This document shows, in pieces, positions 10,158 through 17,105 of a stretch of DNA of 17,105 nucleotides; the stretch's first letter is position 1, and the number at the start of each line of letters is the position of its first letter. The position numbers and the translations under genes were made by a program. The DNA is from Pseudomonadota bacterium (GTDB lineage Bacteria; Pseudomonadota; Gammaproteobacteria; Steroidobacterales; Steroidobacteraceae): contig JADIYJ010000020.1 in the NCBI GenBank assembly GCA_016705325.1, forward strand, positions 1-17,105, read 5' to 3'. The notes under the pieces were generated by a model that searched no databases, was not told the origin of the DNA, and saw nothing but the letters and a program-made list of their open reading frames with translations.

Positions 10158-10234
10158 CGGAGCGTGGCGCAGTCTGGTAGCGCACTTGCATGGGGTGCAA
10201 GGGGTCGGAGGTTCGAATCCTCTCGCTCCGACCA
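10158..10234 (+). tRNA. tRNA-Pro(GGG)
   Basis: A 77-nt cloverleaf with encoded CCA. The acceptor stem is CGGAGCG/CGCTCCG, the D stem GCGC/GCGC, and the anticodon stem CTTGC/GCAAG around the loop ATGGGGT, giving anticodon GGG (proline, CCC/CCU). The T arm is GGAGG-TTCGAAT-CCTCT with one G-T pair, and discriminator A precedes CCA. It has its own TATAAT upstream and a terminator 21 nt downstream. It marks the end of the conserved block and the start of accessory genes. Confidence 0.96.
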
Positions 10235-10254
10235 ATCAAATTCGATCCACGCAG

Positions 10255-10275
10255 AAACGCCCGGCAGGGCGTTTT
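10255..10275 (+). terminator. Intrinsic terminator of tRNA-Pro
   Basis: AAACGCCC (10255-10262) pairs exactly with GGGCGTTT (10267-10274) around the tetraloop GGCA, continuing into T then GTCG. The A tract, GC core and T tract arrangement is a classic rho-independent terminator. The remaining sequence to 10429 holds no gene I can support. Confidence 0.8.
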
Positions 10276-10429
10276 GTCGTTCACGCGCCAGCGGTCGCGG
10301 CCGCTCCAGGACGGAGCCGGGCCCGCTTATGTCTGCTGCGCGCCACGTTATGTCCCGATACCCGTTTTTCCTTGAAAAACTGTTGCTTAGCGCTTGATTT
10401 TGATAGCGGTCTGTCGCGAAACTAGGGCC

Positions 10430-12028
10430 GTGCTGAAAAATACCTATCGTCGTACGTGGGCCACTCTGCCTTTTGTCTTGCTGCTCGGCCTCGGTAACGC
10501 GGCCTCGGCACAGACTTTCACGCCGTGTTGTGGCTCGGAAATTAAGGCGTTCGAAAGCCAGGATACGAGTTTCCCGCCACCCGCCGCCACGGTTGAAGTC
10601 GTCGGCAGCTCGACGATTCGGCTGTGGGACAGCGTGCGCAACGACCTCGCGCCGCTCGAGGTGATTCCGCGGGGTTTCGGCGGCAGCAGTGCCGACGACC
10701 TCGATTACTACCTCGACCGGATCGTTCTCAAGTACGCGCCGCGCGCGGTGGCGATCTACGAGGGAGATACGGACACCGGTGACGGCCAGTCGGCGGAATA
10801 CGTTGCGGGCAAACTCCAGCAGATCGTCGCGCGCATCCGGACCCAGTATCTCACAACGCGCGTCTACATCATTTCGGTCAAGCCGAGCCCGTATCGCTGG
10901 GCCTACTGGCCGGTTGTCCAGCAATTGAACGCCCAGATGCAGGAGTATTGCGAGAAAACGTTCGAGTGCACCTATGTCGACGTCGCAACGGCGCTGCTCG
11001 ATGCGAACGGCCAACTCGTTCCAGCGTATTACGCCTCCGACCGGGTTCACCTGAGTCCTGCCGGTTATGCCGTATGGACCGGAGTCATCCGGCCCGTCCT
11101 GATGGAGGGCGAGGCGGGGAGCATCGTACTGCCCCAGTTGCAAGGCGCCGATGCCGGCTTTGCCCCGACGCGCGGCTCGATGAGTTCGAGCAATGGATTC
11201 ATCGATATCGCGGGCTCTGGCGTGGGTACGCAGGGCCTGCTGCTCGACGGCTTCCGCTACGGCTACCGCCAGCTCACCGGTAACGGCCAGATCACGGTGC
11301 GCCTCACGAATCAGCTAGACACGGGTACGGGTGTGAATCCGCTCGCCGGCGTGATGATCCGCGAGTTGCTGACCCCGGAATCGCGTTATGCCTTCGTGTA
11401 CTCGACGCCCGGCATCGATGCTGGATTCATGTACCGCGGCGCCGTGAGCACTGCGCCGGACGTCAGCACCGTACCGCAAACGACCATCGGCACTCCTCGC
11501 TGGCTGCGCCTCGTGCGCAAGTCGAATGTCGTCACCGGCTACTTGTCCGCGGACGGCAAGACCTGGCAGCAGTGCGGCACCTTTACGTTCAGCAGCCTGA
11601 CCTGGAAGGTCTACATCGGTCTGGCCGTCACCAGCGCTGCCGAAGGCGCGATGGCAACGGCGACGTTCGACAACGCCTGGATCTACGGCACGACGGCGCT
11701 GCCCTCGGCCCCGGCCAACGACATCTACCCGCCTTATCGGCCCAAGAGCCTGGTGGCCACCGCGCTCGCTGCGGACTCGATCAGCCTGTCGTGGTTGTCG
11801 GGCGGTGACAAGGGTGGCACCGGCGTGGGTGGTTACCGCGTGTTCCGCGACGGTGAGATGATCGGCGTCACCCGGTCGCTTTCGTTCGTCGACACCGGCC
11901 TCATGGCGAGCAAGTCCTACGCGTACACCGTGAGCGCCTACGACAAGGCGTCGCCGACCAACTCAGGGCTGCCGACTACCGCCGTCACCGCAACCACGCC
12001 GCCGCCGCCGCCGCCGCCGACTCCGTAG
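10430..12028 (+). CDS. Secreted SGNH/GDSL-type hydrolase with ConA-like and fibronectin III domains
   Basis: A predicted exported esterase-like protein of 532 residues. GTG 10430 gives a signal peptide (basic KNTYRR, hydrophobic LPFVLLLGLG, cleavage after ASA at ~27). The alternative TTG at 10394 would prepend 12 residues and suits export less. The SGNH domain (~45-232) has block I VGSSTIRLW (Ser61), block II RGFGGS (Gly84), and block V SDRVHLSPAGY (Asp204, His207). Block III reads YEGDTD, with Thr114 where the family has Asn. Residues ~235-425 look like a laminin-G/concanavalin-like beta domain (ITVRLTNQL...GVMIREL...WLRLVRKSNVVTGYLSADGKTW). Residues ~436-522 are a fibronectin III domain, and the protein ends in seven prolines and TP. 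Such proteins usually deacylate polysaccharides, but the substrate here is unknown. The next gene, 29 nt downstream, is an acyltransferase. Confidence 0.85.
   Translation: MLKNTYRRTWATLPFVLLLGLGNAASAQTFTPCCGSEIKAFESQDTSFPPPAATVEVVGSSTIRLWDSVRNDLAPLEVIPRGFGGSSADDLDYYLDRIVLKYAPRAVAIYEGDTDTGDGQSAEYVAGKLQQIVARIRTQYLTTRVYIISVKPSPYRWAYWPVVQQLNAQMQEYCEKTFECTYVDVATALLDANGQLVPAYYASDRVHLSPAGYAVWTGVIRPVLMEGEAGSIVLPQLQGADAGFAPTRGSMSSSNGFIDIAGSGVGTQGLLLDGFRYGYRQLTGNGQITVRLTNQLDTGTGVNPLAGVMIRELLTPESRYAFVYSTPGIDAGFMYRGAVSTAPDVSTVPQTTIGTPRWLRLVRKSNVVTGYLSADGKTWQQCGTFTFSSLTWKVYIGLAVTSAAEGAMATATFDNAWIYGTTALPSAPANDIYPPYRPKSLVATALAADSISLSWLSGGDKGGTGVGGYRVFRDGEMIGVTRSLSFVDTGLMASKSYAYTVSAYDKASPTNSGLPTTAVTATTPPPPPPPTP
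11997..12019 (+). repeat. (GCC)n triplet microsatellite
   Basis: About seven tandem GCC/CCG triplets encode the polyproline tail of the SGNH protein, nine bases before its stop. Such tracts are prone to slippage and sequencing error. Confidence 0.8.
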
Positions 12029-12057
12029 CTTCGGCTGCGCGTTGGGGACAATCCCGC

Positions 12058-13206
12058 TTGGGCCTCTCCTCGAGATCGCATATCGCCGACCTGGACGCCG
12101 CTCGCGGCGTGCTCATGCTGCTGGGCCTGGTGCTGCATTCGGCCGACGTGTACCGGGTTGGACGCTGGGTCGTGCACGATCCGTCGGGCAACGTCGCGTT
12201 CGATTGGCTGGTGACGGCAATTCACCTGTTTCGCATGCCCGCATTCTTCTGGATCTCCGGGTTCTTTGCTGCGCTGAGCCTGGACCGGGCGGTGCCGACA
12301 GACTTCTTCAAGCGCCGATTCCAGCGTCTGGTCTATCCGATGGTCGCGACCATGCTGACCTTCAACCTGTTGCAGCAGGTCGTCCTCGACTCTCTGCCGC
12401 CAGCGAATGTAAGGCAGCCGACGGCCTTCGCTCATCTGTGGTTCCTGGTGGACCTGCTGATCTACTCGACGCTTGCGGCTGTCGTCATGACCAAGGGCAG
12501 CCTTCTGGACCGAGCCTTATCGCGCCTTCTGTGCGGCGTACGACGGCCGATTTTGCTGATTTGCATACTGGCCGTGACGACTGCGATCCCGATTCTGGGC
12601 GCAGCAGTTGTCGGCAAACTTGCGGGCCACGACCTGGCGTTCGGGAACGTGACGAGCCTGGAGCGTCTTGCCGCCAATGTCGTGTATTTCAGCGTCGGGA
12701 TGGTCAGTTACCGATCGCGGACGTTGCGGGATATCCTCCACGGCATCCATCCGGCGTGGTTCGTGCCGGCCGGAGGGATCGGCGTCTGGCTGGCGCAGGT
12801 CGTGCAGCCGGGCTTTGTCGTGGAAGTGCTGCTGGAGGCGTTGCTGGTCTGGGTGGCGGTAGGCGCCGTGCTCTCATTTTTCCGGCAGGCGTTCAGTCAG
12901 CCGGGCGGTTTCAAGCTCTGGCTCGCCGATGCCAGCTATCCGATCTACCTCTCGCATCATTTCTTCGTCATTCTGTTTGCGGGCCTGTTGCTGAGCTCGA
13001 GTCTGGCCGCGCCGGTCAAGTGCGCGTTGGTCCTGGGGCTGACGTCGCGTTGCAGCGCGGCCTGCGCCCAGCGGGCTCGAAATGTCGGGGTGTTGCACTG
13101 GTTGTATCTGGGCAGGCCCATGCCGCGCGCGGCGGTTGATGCGGCGCCAGTTCGCCCGGTCATAACGCCAACGCAGGATGCCGAGGTGCGTCCGGGTACG
13201 GACTGA
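12058..13206 (+). CDS. Acyltransferase-3 family integral membrane protein
   Basis: A 382-residue multi-spanning membrane protein of the acyltransferase-3/OpgC type, which moves acyl groups (often acetyl or succinyl) across the inner membrane onto glycans or other acceptors. TM1 carries DLDAARGVLMLLGLVLHSADVY with the family's key His (His27), and TM2 carries the signature FRMPAFFWISGFFAA. RFQRLVYPMVATM, HLWFLVDLLIY and a late SYPIYLSHHFFVIL segment are all characteristic. The start is taken as TTG 12058 because GGGGA at 12044-12048 lies 9 nt upstream and the family motif begins soon after. The last expected membrane helix (residues ~327-350, LTSRCSAACAQRARN) is oddly polar and may hide a paired indel. 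It is placed just after the secreted SGNH hydrolase; fusions of these two domains are known in O-antigen and peptidoglycan acetylases. Confidence 0.85.
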   Translation: MGLSSRSHIADLDAARGVLMLLGLVLHSADVYRVGRWVVHDPSGNVAFDWLVTAIHLFRMPAFFWISGFFAALSLDRAVPTDFFKRRFQRLVYPMVATMLTFNLLQQVVLDSLPPANVRQPTAFAHLWFLVDLLIYSTLAAVVMTKGSLLDRALSRLLCGVRRPILLICILAVTTAIPILGAAVVGKLAGHDLAFGNVTSLERLAANVVYFSVGMVSYRSRTLRDILHGIHPAWFVPAGGIGVWLAQVVQPGFVVEVLLEALLVWVAVGAVLSFFRQAFSQPGGFKLWLADASYPIYLSHHFFVILFAGLLLSSSLAAPVKCALVLGLTSRCSAACAQRARNVGVLHWLYLGRPMPRAAVDAAPVRPVITPTQDAEVRPGTD

Positions 13207-13350
13207 CTGTCGCGATCGTAAGTCGCGCACGACCGATCCAGGCGATTGCCGGCTCGCCGTGCAGGCGGGATCCGGGCTACGTATCGGTTGGCAGCGGATC
13301 GACTAACATCATTGTGCTGCGAGACACTCGGATACCTGCCAGCGGAGCCA

Positions 13351-14524
13351 GTGATCGACGTCCTGATTCTCGGAGCTTCGCCGAACTCGCTCAGTGCGGC
13401 GCGATCGCTGGGGCGGGCCGGGTTGCGGGTCGTAATGGCGGATACGAAAGCCGACGAATCGGTCGCGCACAGTCGATACGTTGCACGATTCGAACTGCTC
13501 GCGGATGGCGACGACGACGTCATCGCGTCCCGCCTGATGGAATTGTGCGGGCAGCACGAAAGGCCTTTTCTCCTGCCCACGGGCGATCGTTACGCACTGC
13601 TGGTGGCCAGGTACCAGGAGCAATTCCGGTCGAAGTACTGTTTCGTGATCCCCGCTTCCGACGCGCTCGAGGGCATCGTCGACAAGGCCAGGCTCTACGA
13701 AACCGCCCGGCGGCACGGCATTCCGCATCCGGTCTTCGAAGTTGTCAGGCGAAGTGCCGACATCGAGATCGCGATCACCAGGGTGCCGACGCCCTGCTAT
13801 GTGAAGCCCGCGCTCGCACACGAGTGGCGACGATTCAGGAACACCAAGCTCGAGCGCGCCGGCACGACGACGGAACTGCGCCGGGTGTTGGAGAGTTTCG
13901 TCGAGAAGAAGCTGGTCGCCGTGCCGCAGGAGATCATCCCCGGCATGGACAGCGAAGTCTTTTCGGTCTCGGCCTACATCGACCGGTCTGGAAAATGCCT
14001 CGGCTGGCGAACCAAGCGGAAACTTCGCCAGTGGCCCCTGGGTGCAGGGGATGCCAGCCTGCAGGAGATCTGCGATCACCCCGAGGTTGCCGAGCTGGGG
14101 CTGCGGCTCCTGTCCGCCACCGGGCATCGCGGCCCGGCCACCGTCGAGTTCCGTCGCGACGAGCGCAATGGCCGCCTGGTACTGATGGAAATCAATGCGC
14201 GGACCATCCTCGGCCAGGAGATGATCGCGCGCTCGGGCCTGGATGTTGCGCTGATGGCCTACCAGGATGCCAAGGGCAATCCGGTGCCCCTGCCCTGGGG
14301 CAGTCAAATTCATCCGCTGGATGCACTTCCAGTCAGACTTTCGTGCGTTCCGGGCCCTGCGCCGGCGCCGACAGCTGACGGCCTGGCAGTGGCTCAACTC
14401 GATTGTCGCCTGCCGGGCCTTTGCCTACTTTGCCGTCGACGATCCCAAGCCCTTTTTCACTGACCTTCGGCGCTGGGTGGTGAGTGCAATCGGCGGTTAC
14501 AGGGCTGGACTGCGACCAGCCTAG
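13351..14524 (+). CDS. ATP-grasp family ligase-like protein, one frameshift near the C-terminus
   Basis: A cytoplasmic ATP-grasp protein of ~390 residues if the frame is repaired. The N-terminus VIDVLILGASPNSLSAARSLGRAGLRVVMAD is a Rossmann-like pre-ATP-grasp fold. The middle has KARLYETARRHGIPHP, ATP-binding Lys152 in YVKPALAHEW, and the metal-binding ExN in MEINAR (Glu280, Asn282). Frame 1 stays open to 14463 but loses sense after PLPWG. The frame one base along resumes with AVKFIRWMHFQSDFRAF and ends FAVDDPKPFFTDLRR at the TAG 14522-14524. The shift falls at GGGG (14297-14300), so one extra G explains it. GTG 13351 is chosen from the family N-terminus, with GGAG 3 nt before it. ATP-grasp enzymes join a carboxylate to an amine or thiol through an acyl-phosphate; the substrate here is unknown. 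The 144 nt upstream hold no clear promoter. Confidence 0.82.
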
Positions 14525-14539
14525 CACCCATAGCAGAAA

Positions 14540-14564
14540 CCCCGGCGCGAGGCCGGGGCTTCTT
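14540..14564. terminator. Terminator between convergent genes
   Basis: CCCCGGC (14540-14546) pairs exactly with GCCGGGG (14552-14558) around loop GCGAG, followed by CTTCTT on the plus strand. On the minus strand it is followed by GTTTCTG. It lies 15 nt after the ATP-grasp stop and 24 nt beyond the end of the convergent VWA gene, so it could serve both, more clearly the plus-strand gene. Confidence 0.75.
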
Positions 14565-14588
14565 GATCAAGCTGCGACCTGAGACGAA

Positions 14589-16091
14589 TCAGGCGCTGCG
14601 CCGACGCCTCAGGAAGGACGCCAGCAGCAATCCGGCCAGCACCTCGAGCGGACCCGTGGCACCGCCGCCGCCGCTCGACTTGGGGGCACCGCTCGAGATG
14701 ACGAGATCCACCGACGAGCCGGTCAGTGCCTGCGTGGCGCCCGCCGGGGTCTGGCTGATGACGTTGCCGCTGGTCACGCCCGTGCTCGTCTGCCGCGTCA
14801 CGGTGCCGACCTTCAGGCCTGCGCCTGTGATCGCCGTCCTGGCCGCCGCTTCGGTCATTCCGACCACGTTCGGCACGGCCACCGGTGCCGGGCCGCTCGA
14901 GAGGACCAGGTTCACCTTGCCGCCCGACGTTGCCACCGCGCCGAGGCTCGGAGACTGGCTAAGCACGGTGCCGACCGGGGCAAACTGGTTCGGCTGCTGC
15001 GTCTGCGTGCCGACGATCATGCCGACGTAGGCCAGCGCGGTCGTCGCCTCTGCCACCGTCATGCCACCCAGGTCCGGAACGAAGAGTGTCGTGCAGCGCG
15101 TGAAGTTCGCCGTCGCCGCAGCCTGCCCGGTCACCTGGACTTCGAGAGTGTGCGTGTTGCAGTCGGCGATGTCCGACACAAACGCCAGCAGGTACTCGTT
15201 GTTGAGCAACTGCGAGATCTGTACGTAGGCGCCGGCGATCGTGGCGGCGTCCGAGGTCGGATAAAAGTCGCCACCCGTCTCAGTGGGGAGATTGTTCAGG
15301 ATACGCTGCGAGGTGGTGGACGTGAAATCGCCAACGCCCACGGTGAAGATCGAGACGTTGGCGTCGATGGCCGATTGCAGCGCGGTGTTGAAGTTGGCCG
15401 ACGAGCTGTTCTCGGCACCGTCCGAGACCAGGACTATCGCCCGCGGGCCGCTCGGCAGCGTCACGGCCGGCGAGTTGAACGCGTCGACCGACACGAGGAC
15501 GGCGTCCAGGACGTTCGACTCGCGACCCGGATAGTCCGAGTTGACGGCCGCGATCAGTGCCGTCCTGTTGGGCCCGCTTACGCCGTCGATCTGCACGAAC
15601 TGCTGTACGACCGACGCCTTGTTCGGGTTCGTCTTGTTGAACTTGACGATCGCCGCGTAGTCGCCCACCTTCATCGAGTTGATGAAAGTGATGACGGCCT
15701 CCTGCATCGCTGCGAGCGAGGTATCCACGACCGAGGGGCTGTAGTCCATCGCGAAGACGATGGAAACGTGCTGGGTTGAACCCGGGGCAGCCGGCGGCAG
15801 CGAGAACGTCGGAGAAGACAGGACTTTAGTGTCCAGTTTGACCGTGAAGTCCGCCGCGTCCAGACCACCGACCGGATTGCCGCTGGCGTCGGTCACCGTC
15901 ACGAACGCCTGGATCGGGTCGGTAACGGGCTGTGCCTGGGCCTGGACTCGAATTGCAACGTCCGCGCGCACGGATTGCACGAAGAGCAGGGCGACCAGGC
16001 CGATGACGAGCAGCGACCAACGCAGCAGCGCCTGCGTCGCGATCGACGACTTCGACCAGCCCGAAATCGGCAACGACGTCCCTAATGTCAT
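14589..16091 (-). CDS. Secreted von Willebrand factor A protein with two PASTA domains and a C-terminal sorting signal
   Basis: A 500-residue exported protein. A long N-terminal signal (hydrophobic LLVIGLVALLFV, cleavage after VRA at ~43) is followed by a domain like that preceding VWFA-related modules (AFVTVTDASGNPVGGLDAADFTVKL, ~60-90). A VWA domain (~105-320) follows, with an intact MIDAS DYSPS (Asp116, Ser118, Ser120) and VLVSDGAENSS. Two PASTA repeats follow (~345-405, VPDLGGMTVAEATTAL; ~410-472, VPNVVGMTEAAARTAI). The C-terminus has SSGGGGATGP, a hydrophobic helix EVLAGLLLASFL and RRRRSA, a tripartite GlyGly-CTERM-like signal of the kind cut by rhombosortase. ATG 16091 is chosen over upstream in-frame GTGs (16106, 16115) because GGGGA lies 8 nt before it. 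It probably displays a metal-dependent ligand-binding module at the cell surface or periplasm; the partner is unknown. Confidence 0.88.
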   Translation of the reverse strand: MTLGTSLPISGWSKSSIATQALLRWSLLVIGLVALLFVQSVRADVAIRVQAQAQPVTDPIQAFVTVTDASGNPVGGLDAADFTVKLDTKVLSSPTFSLPPAAPGSTQHVSIVFAMDYSPSVVDTSLAAMQEAVITFINSMKVGDYAAIVKFNKTNPNKASVVQQFVQIDGVSGPNRTALIAAVNSDYPGRESNVLDAVLVSVDAFNSPAVTLPSGPRAIVLVSDGAENSSSANFNTALQSAIDANVSIFTVGVGDFTSTTSQRILNNLPTETGGDFYPTSDAATIAGAYVQISQLLNNEYLLAFVSDIADCNTHTLEVQVTGQAAATANFTRCTTLFVPDLGGMTVAEATTALAYVGMIVGTQTQQPNQFAPVGTVLSQSPSLGAVATSGGKVNLVLSSGPAPVAVPNVVGMTEAAARTAITGAGLKVGTVTRQTSTGVTSGNVISQTPAGATQALTGSSVDLVISSGAPKSSGGGGATGPLEVLAGLLLASFLRRRRSA

Positions 16092-16268
16092 ATTCGAGTT
16101 CCCCACATCTATCACTCCAGTTGACGACCGAACATCCGCCGGTTGGCACCGCCAGGATGGCTATGATTGGGCCGGGATTCTAACAGCACGCCCGGGCATG
16201 GAAATGTGACGCAAGTCTCACCCGAGCGTTCGCTGTTCTGGGGTGACCTCGACGTCCTGGATTCCTGT

Positions 16269-17105
16269 ATGTTCCCGCGCATGGACAGCCAGCAGACGAA
16301 ATCGTTCCTGACGGTGGCCCTGATGGCGGCGTTCGCCGACGGCCTCAAGGATGAGCGCGAGCGCGAGTCGATCCGCAAACTGGTGGGAACCCTCGGGGCC
16401 GAGGCCAGCATTGACCTGCCGGCCTTGTATCGCGACGTACTGCTCTCGCGGCCCGAGCTCGCCGCAGTCGTGACGCCGCTCGATACGCCGGGACTGCGCC
16501 AGTTCGCCTTCGAAATGGCCGTTGGCGTTGTCAACTCCGACGGTGCGCAGAATGCAGCCGAGGCCGCCTTTCTGGCGCAGTTGGCCGCCGCGCTGCAGTT
16601 GCCTGCGGCGGCGACGGAGTCCATCTCGCAGCAGGCCAGTGCGATGGCGGGCACCGTGCTCGGCAAGGCCGACGTCAGCGACGCCGAAATGGACAAGTCC
16701 ATCCTGAATGCATCGATCACCAACGCGGCGCTCGAGTTGCTGCCGGAATCGATCGCGTCGATGGCGATCATCCCATTGCAGCTGCGCCTCGTGTATCGCA
16801 TCGGCAAGGCGTACGGCTACGAGATGGACAGCTCACACGCGAAGGACTTCATCGCCACGCTCGGTGTCGGCCTCACCTCGCAGTATGTCGAGCAGATCGG
16901 ACGCAAGTTGCTGGGCGGGCTGCTCGGCGGCCTCGCCGGTGGCGTCGGTCGATCGCTCGGCCGGCAGGCGGCGAGTTCCGGCCTCAGCTTCGCCACGACC
17001 TACGCGATTGGCCGCGTGGCGCAGCGTTACTACGCGGGTGGCCGCAAGCTCGATGCCGCGACGCTCAAGGCAACGTTCACTTCCTTGCTGGCCGAGGCGC
17101 GCGGC
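16269..17105 (+). CDS. TerB-like and DUF697-like protein, 3'-partial
   Basis: A reading frame open from ATG 16269 through the last base of the window (279 codons, no stop). Residues ~8-130 resemble the TerB/tellurite-resistance helical domain: FLTVALMAAFADGLKDERERESIRKLV has the alanine-Asp-Gly and Glu-rich turn of that fold. Residues ~165-270 resemble DUF697, known from YcjF-type membrane-associated proteins: IIPLQLRLVYRIGKAYGYEM, a glycine-rich hydrophobic hairpin LLGGLLGGLAGGVGRSLG, and FATTYAIGRVAQRYYAGG. A second in-frame ATG at 16281 is an equally possible start, since neither has a strong ribosome binding site. It is divergent from the VWA gene across ~177 nt in which I see no convincing promoter. 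The function is unknown, possibly stress or envelope related; tellurite resistance itself is not implied. Confidence 0.75.
   Translation, partial: MFPRMDSQQTKSFLTVALMAAFADGLKDERERESIRKLVGTLGAEASIDLPALYRDVLLSRPELAAVVTPLDTPGLRQFAFEMAVGVVNSDGAQNAAEAAFLAQLAAALQLPAAATESISQQASAMAGTVLGKADVSDAEMDKSILNASITNAALELLPESIASMAIIPLQLRLVYRIGKAYGYEMDSSHAKDFIATLGVGLTSQYVEQIGRKLLGGLLGGLAGGVGRSLGRQAASSGLSFATTYAIGRVAQRYYAGGRKLDAATLKATFTSLLAEARG

Noticed and set aside
9989..11143. 384-codon minus-strand frame across tRNA-Pro and the SGNH gene
   Set aside because: It runs antisense through a tRNA and a recognisable coding gene; its content is low-complexity and Arg-rich with no family motif.
12042..13139. 365-codon plus-strand frame overlapping the acyltransferase
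   Set aside because: The alternative frame has membrane helices and acyltransferase-3 motifs; this one is an Arg/Gly/Ala-rich shadow.
15150..15779. Plus-strand frame opposite the VWA gene
   Set aside because: Repetitive Arg/Val/Asp composition antisense to clear VWA sequence.

Overview
The window looks like a piece of a GC-rich gammaproteobacterial chromosome, probably from a metagenome or a lightly polished assembly. The evidence is gene order. A divergent aminotransferase/uvrB pair leads into tRNA-Val(GAC), thrS-infC-rpmI-rplT-pheS-pheT-ihfA-merR and tRNA-Pro(GGG). I recall this arrangement from Pseudomonas and related gammaproteobacteria, and the proteins match in detail (IHF-alpha, the MerR protein starting MLEPSNN, UvrB with its C-terminal UVR motif). 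Genus cannot be fixed from sequence alone.

Layout: positions 1-944 (minus) hold the 5' two thirds or so of an AspC-type class I aminotransferase, broken by many single-base indels. Positions 1036-3062 hold uvrB, also with many indels. tRNA-Val(GAC) lies at 3115-3189. Positions 3238-10130 form the translation operon, clean except at the thrS/infC boundary. There the last ~50 codons of thrS, the intergenic space and the first ~62 codons of infC are missing, and the two remnants are joined near 5013-5017. tRNA-Pro(GGG) at 10158-10234, with its own -10 box and followed by a terminator, closes the conserved block.

From 10430 the content is accessory and envelope-related. It consists of a secreted SGNH-hydrolase/fibronectin-III protein, an acyltransferase-3 family membrane protein, and an ATP-grasp protein with one frameshift. 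A hairpin terminator separates these from a convergent secreted von Willebrand A protein with two PASTA repeats and a Gly-rich/TM/Arg-cluster C-terminal sorting signal. At the right edge a divergent gene for a TerB-like + DUF697-like protein runs out of the window.

The housekeeping genes belong to translation (ThrRS, IF3, L35, L20, PheRS), nucleoid architecture (IHF) and nucleotide excision repair (UvrB). The SGNH + acyltransferase-3 pair suggests acyl-group modification of a surface polysaccharide, but this is inference from domain pairing.

The main anomalies are the indel clusters, the thrS-infC deletion junction, loss of a zinc-ligand His in ThrRS, loss of the block III Asn in the SGNH protein, a perfect 11-bp hairpin squeezed between rplT and pheS, and the unusual VWA-PASTA-CTERM architecture. 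Several of these may be sequence error rather than biology. I found no convincing previously undescribed system.
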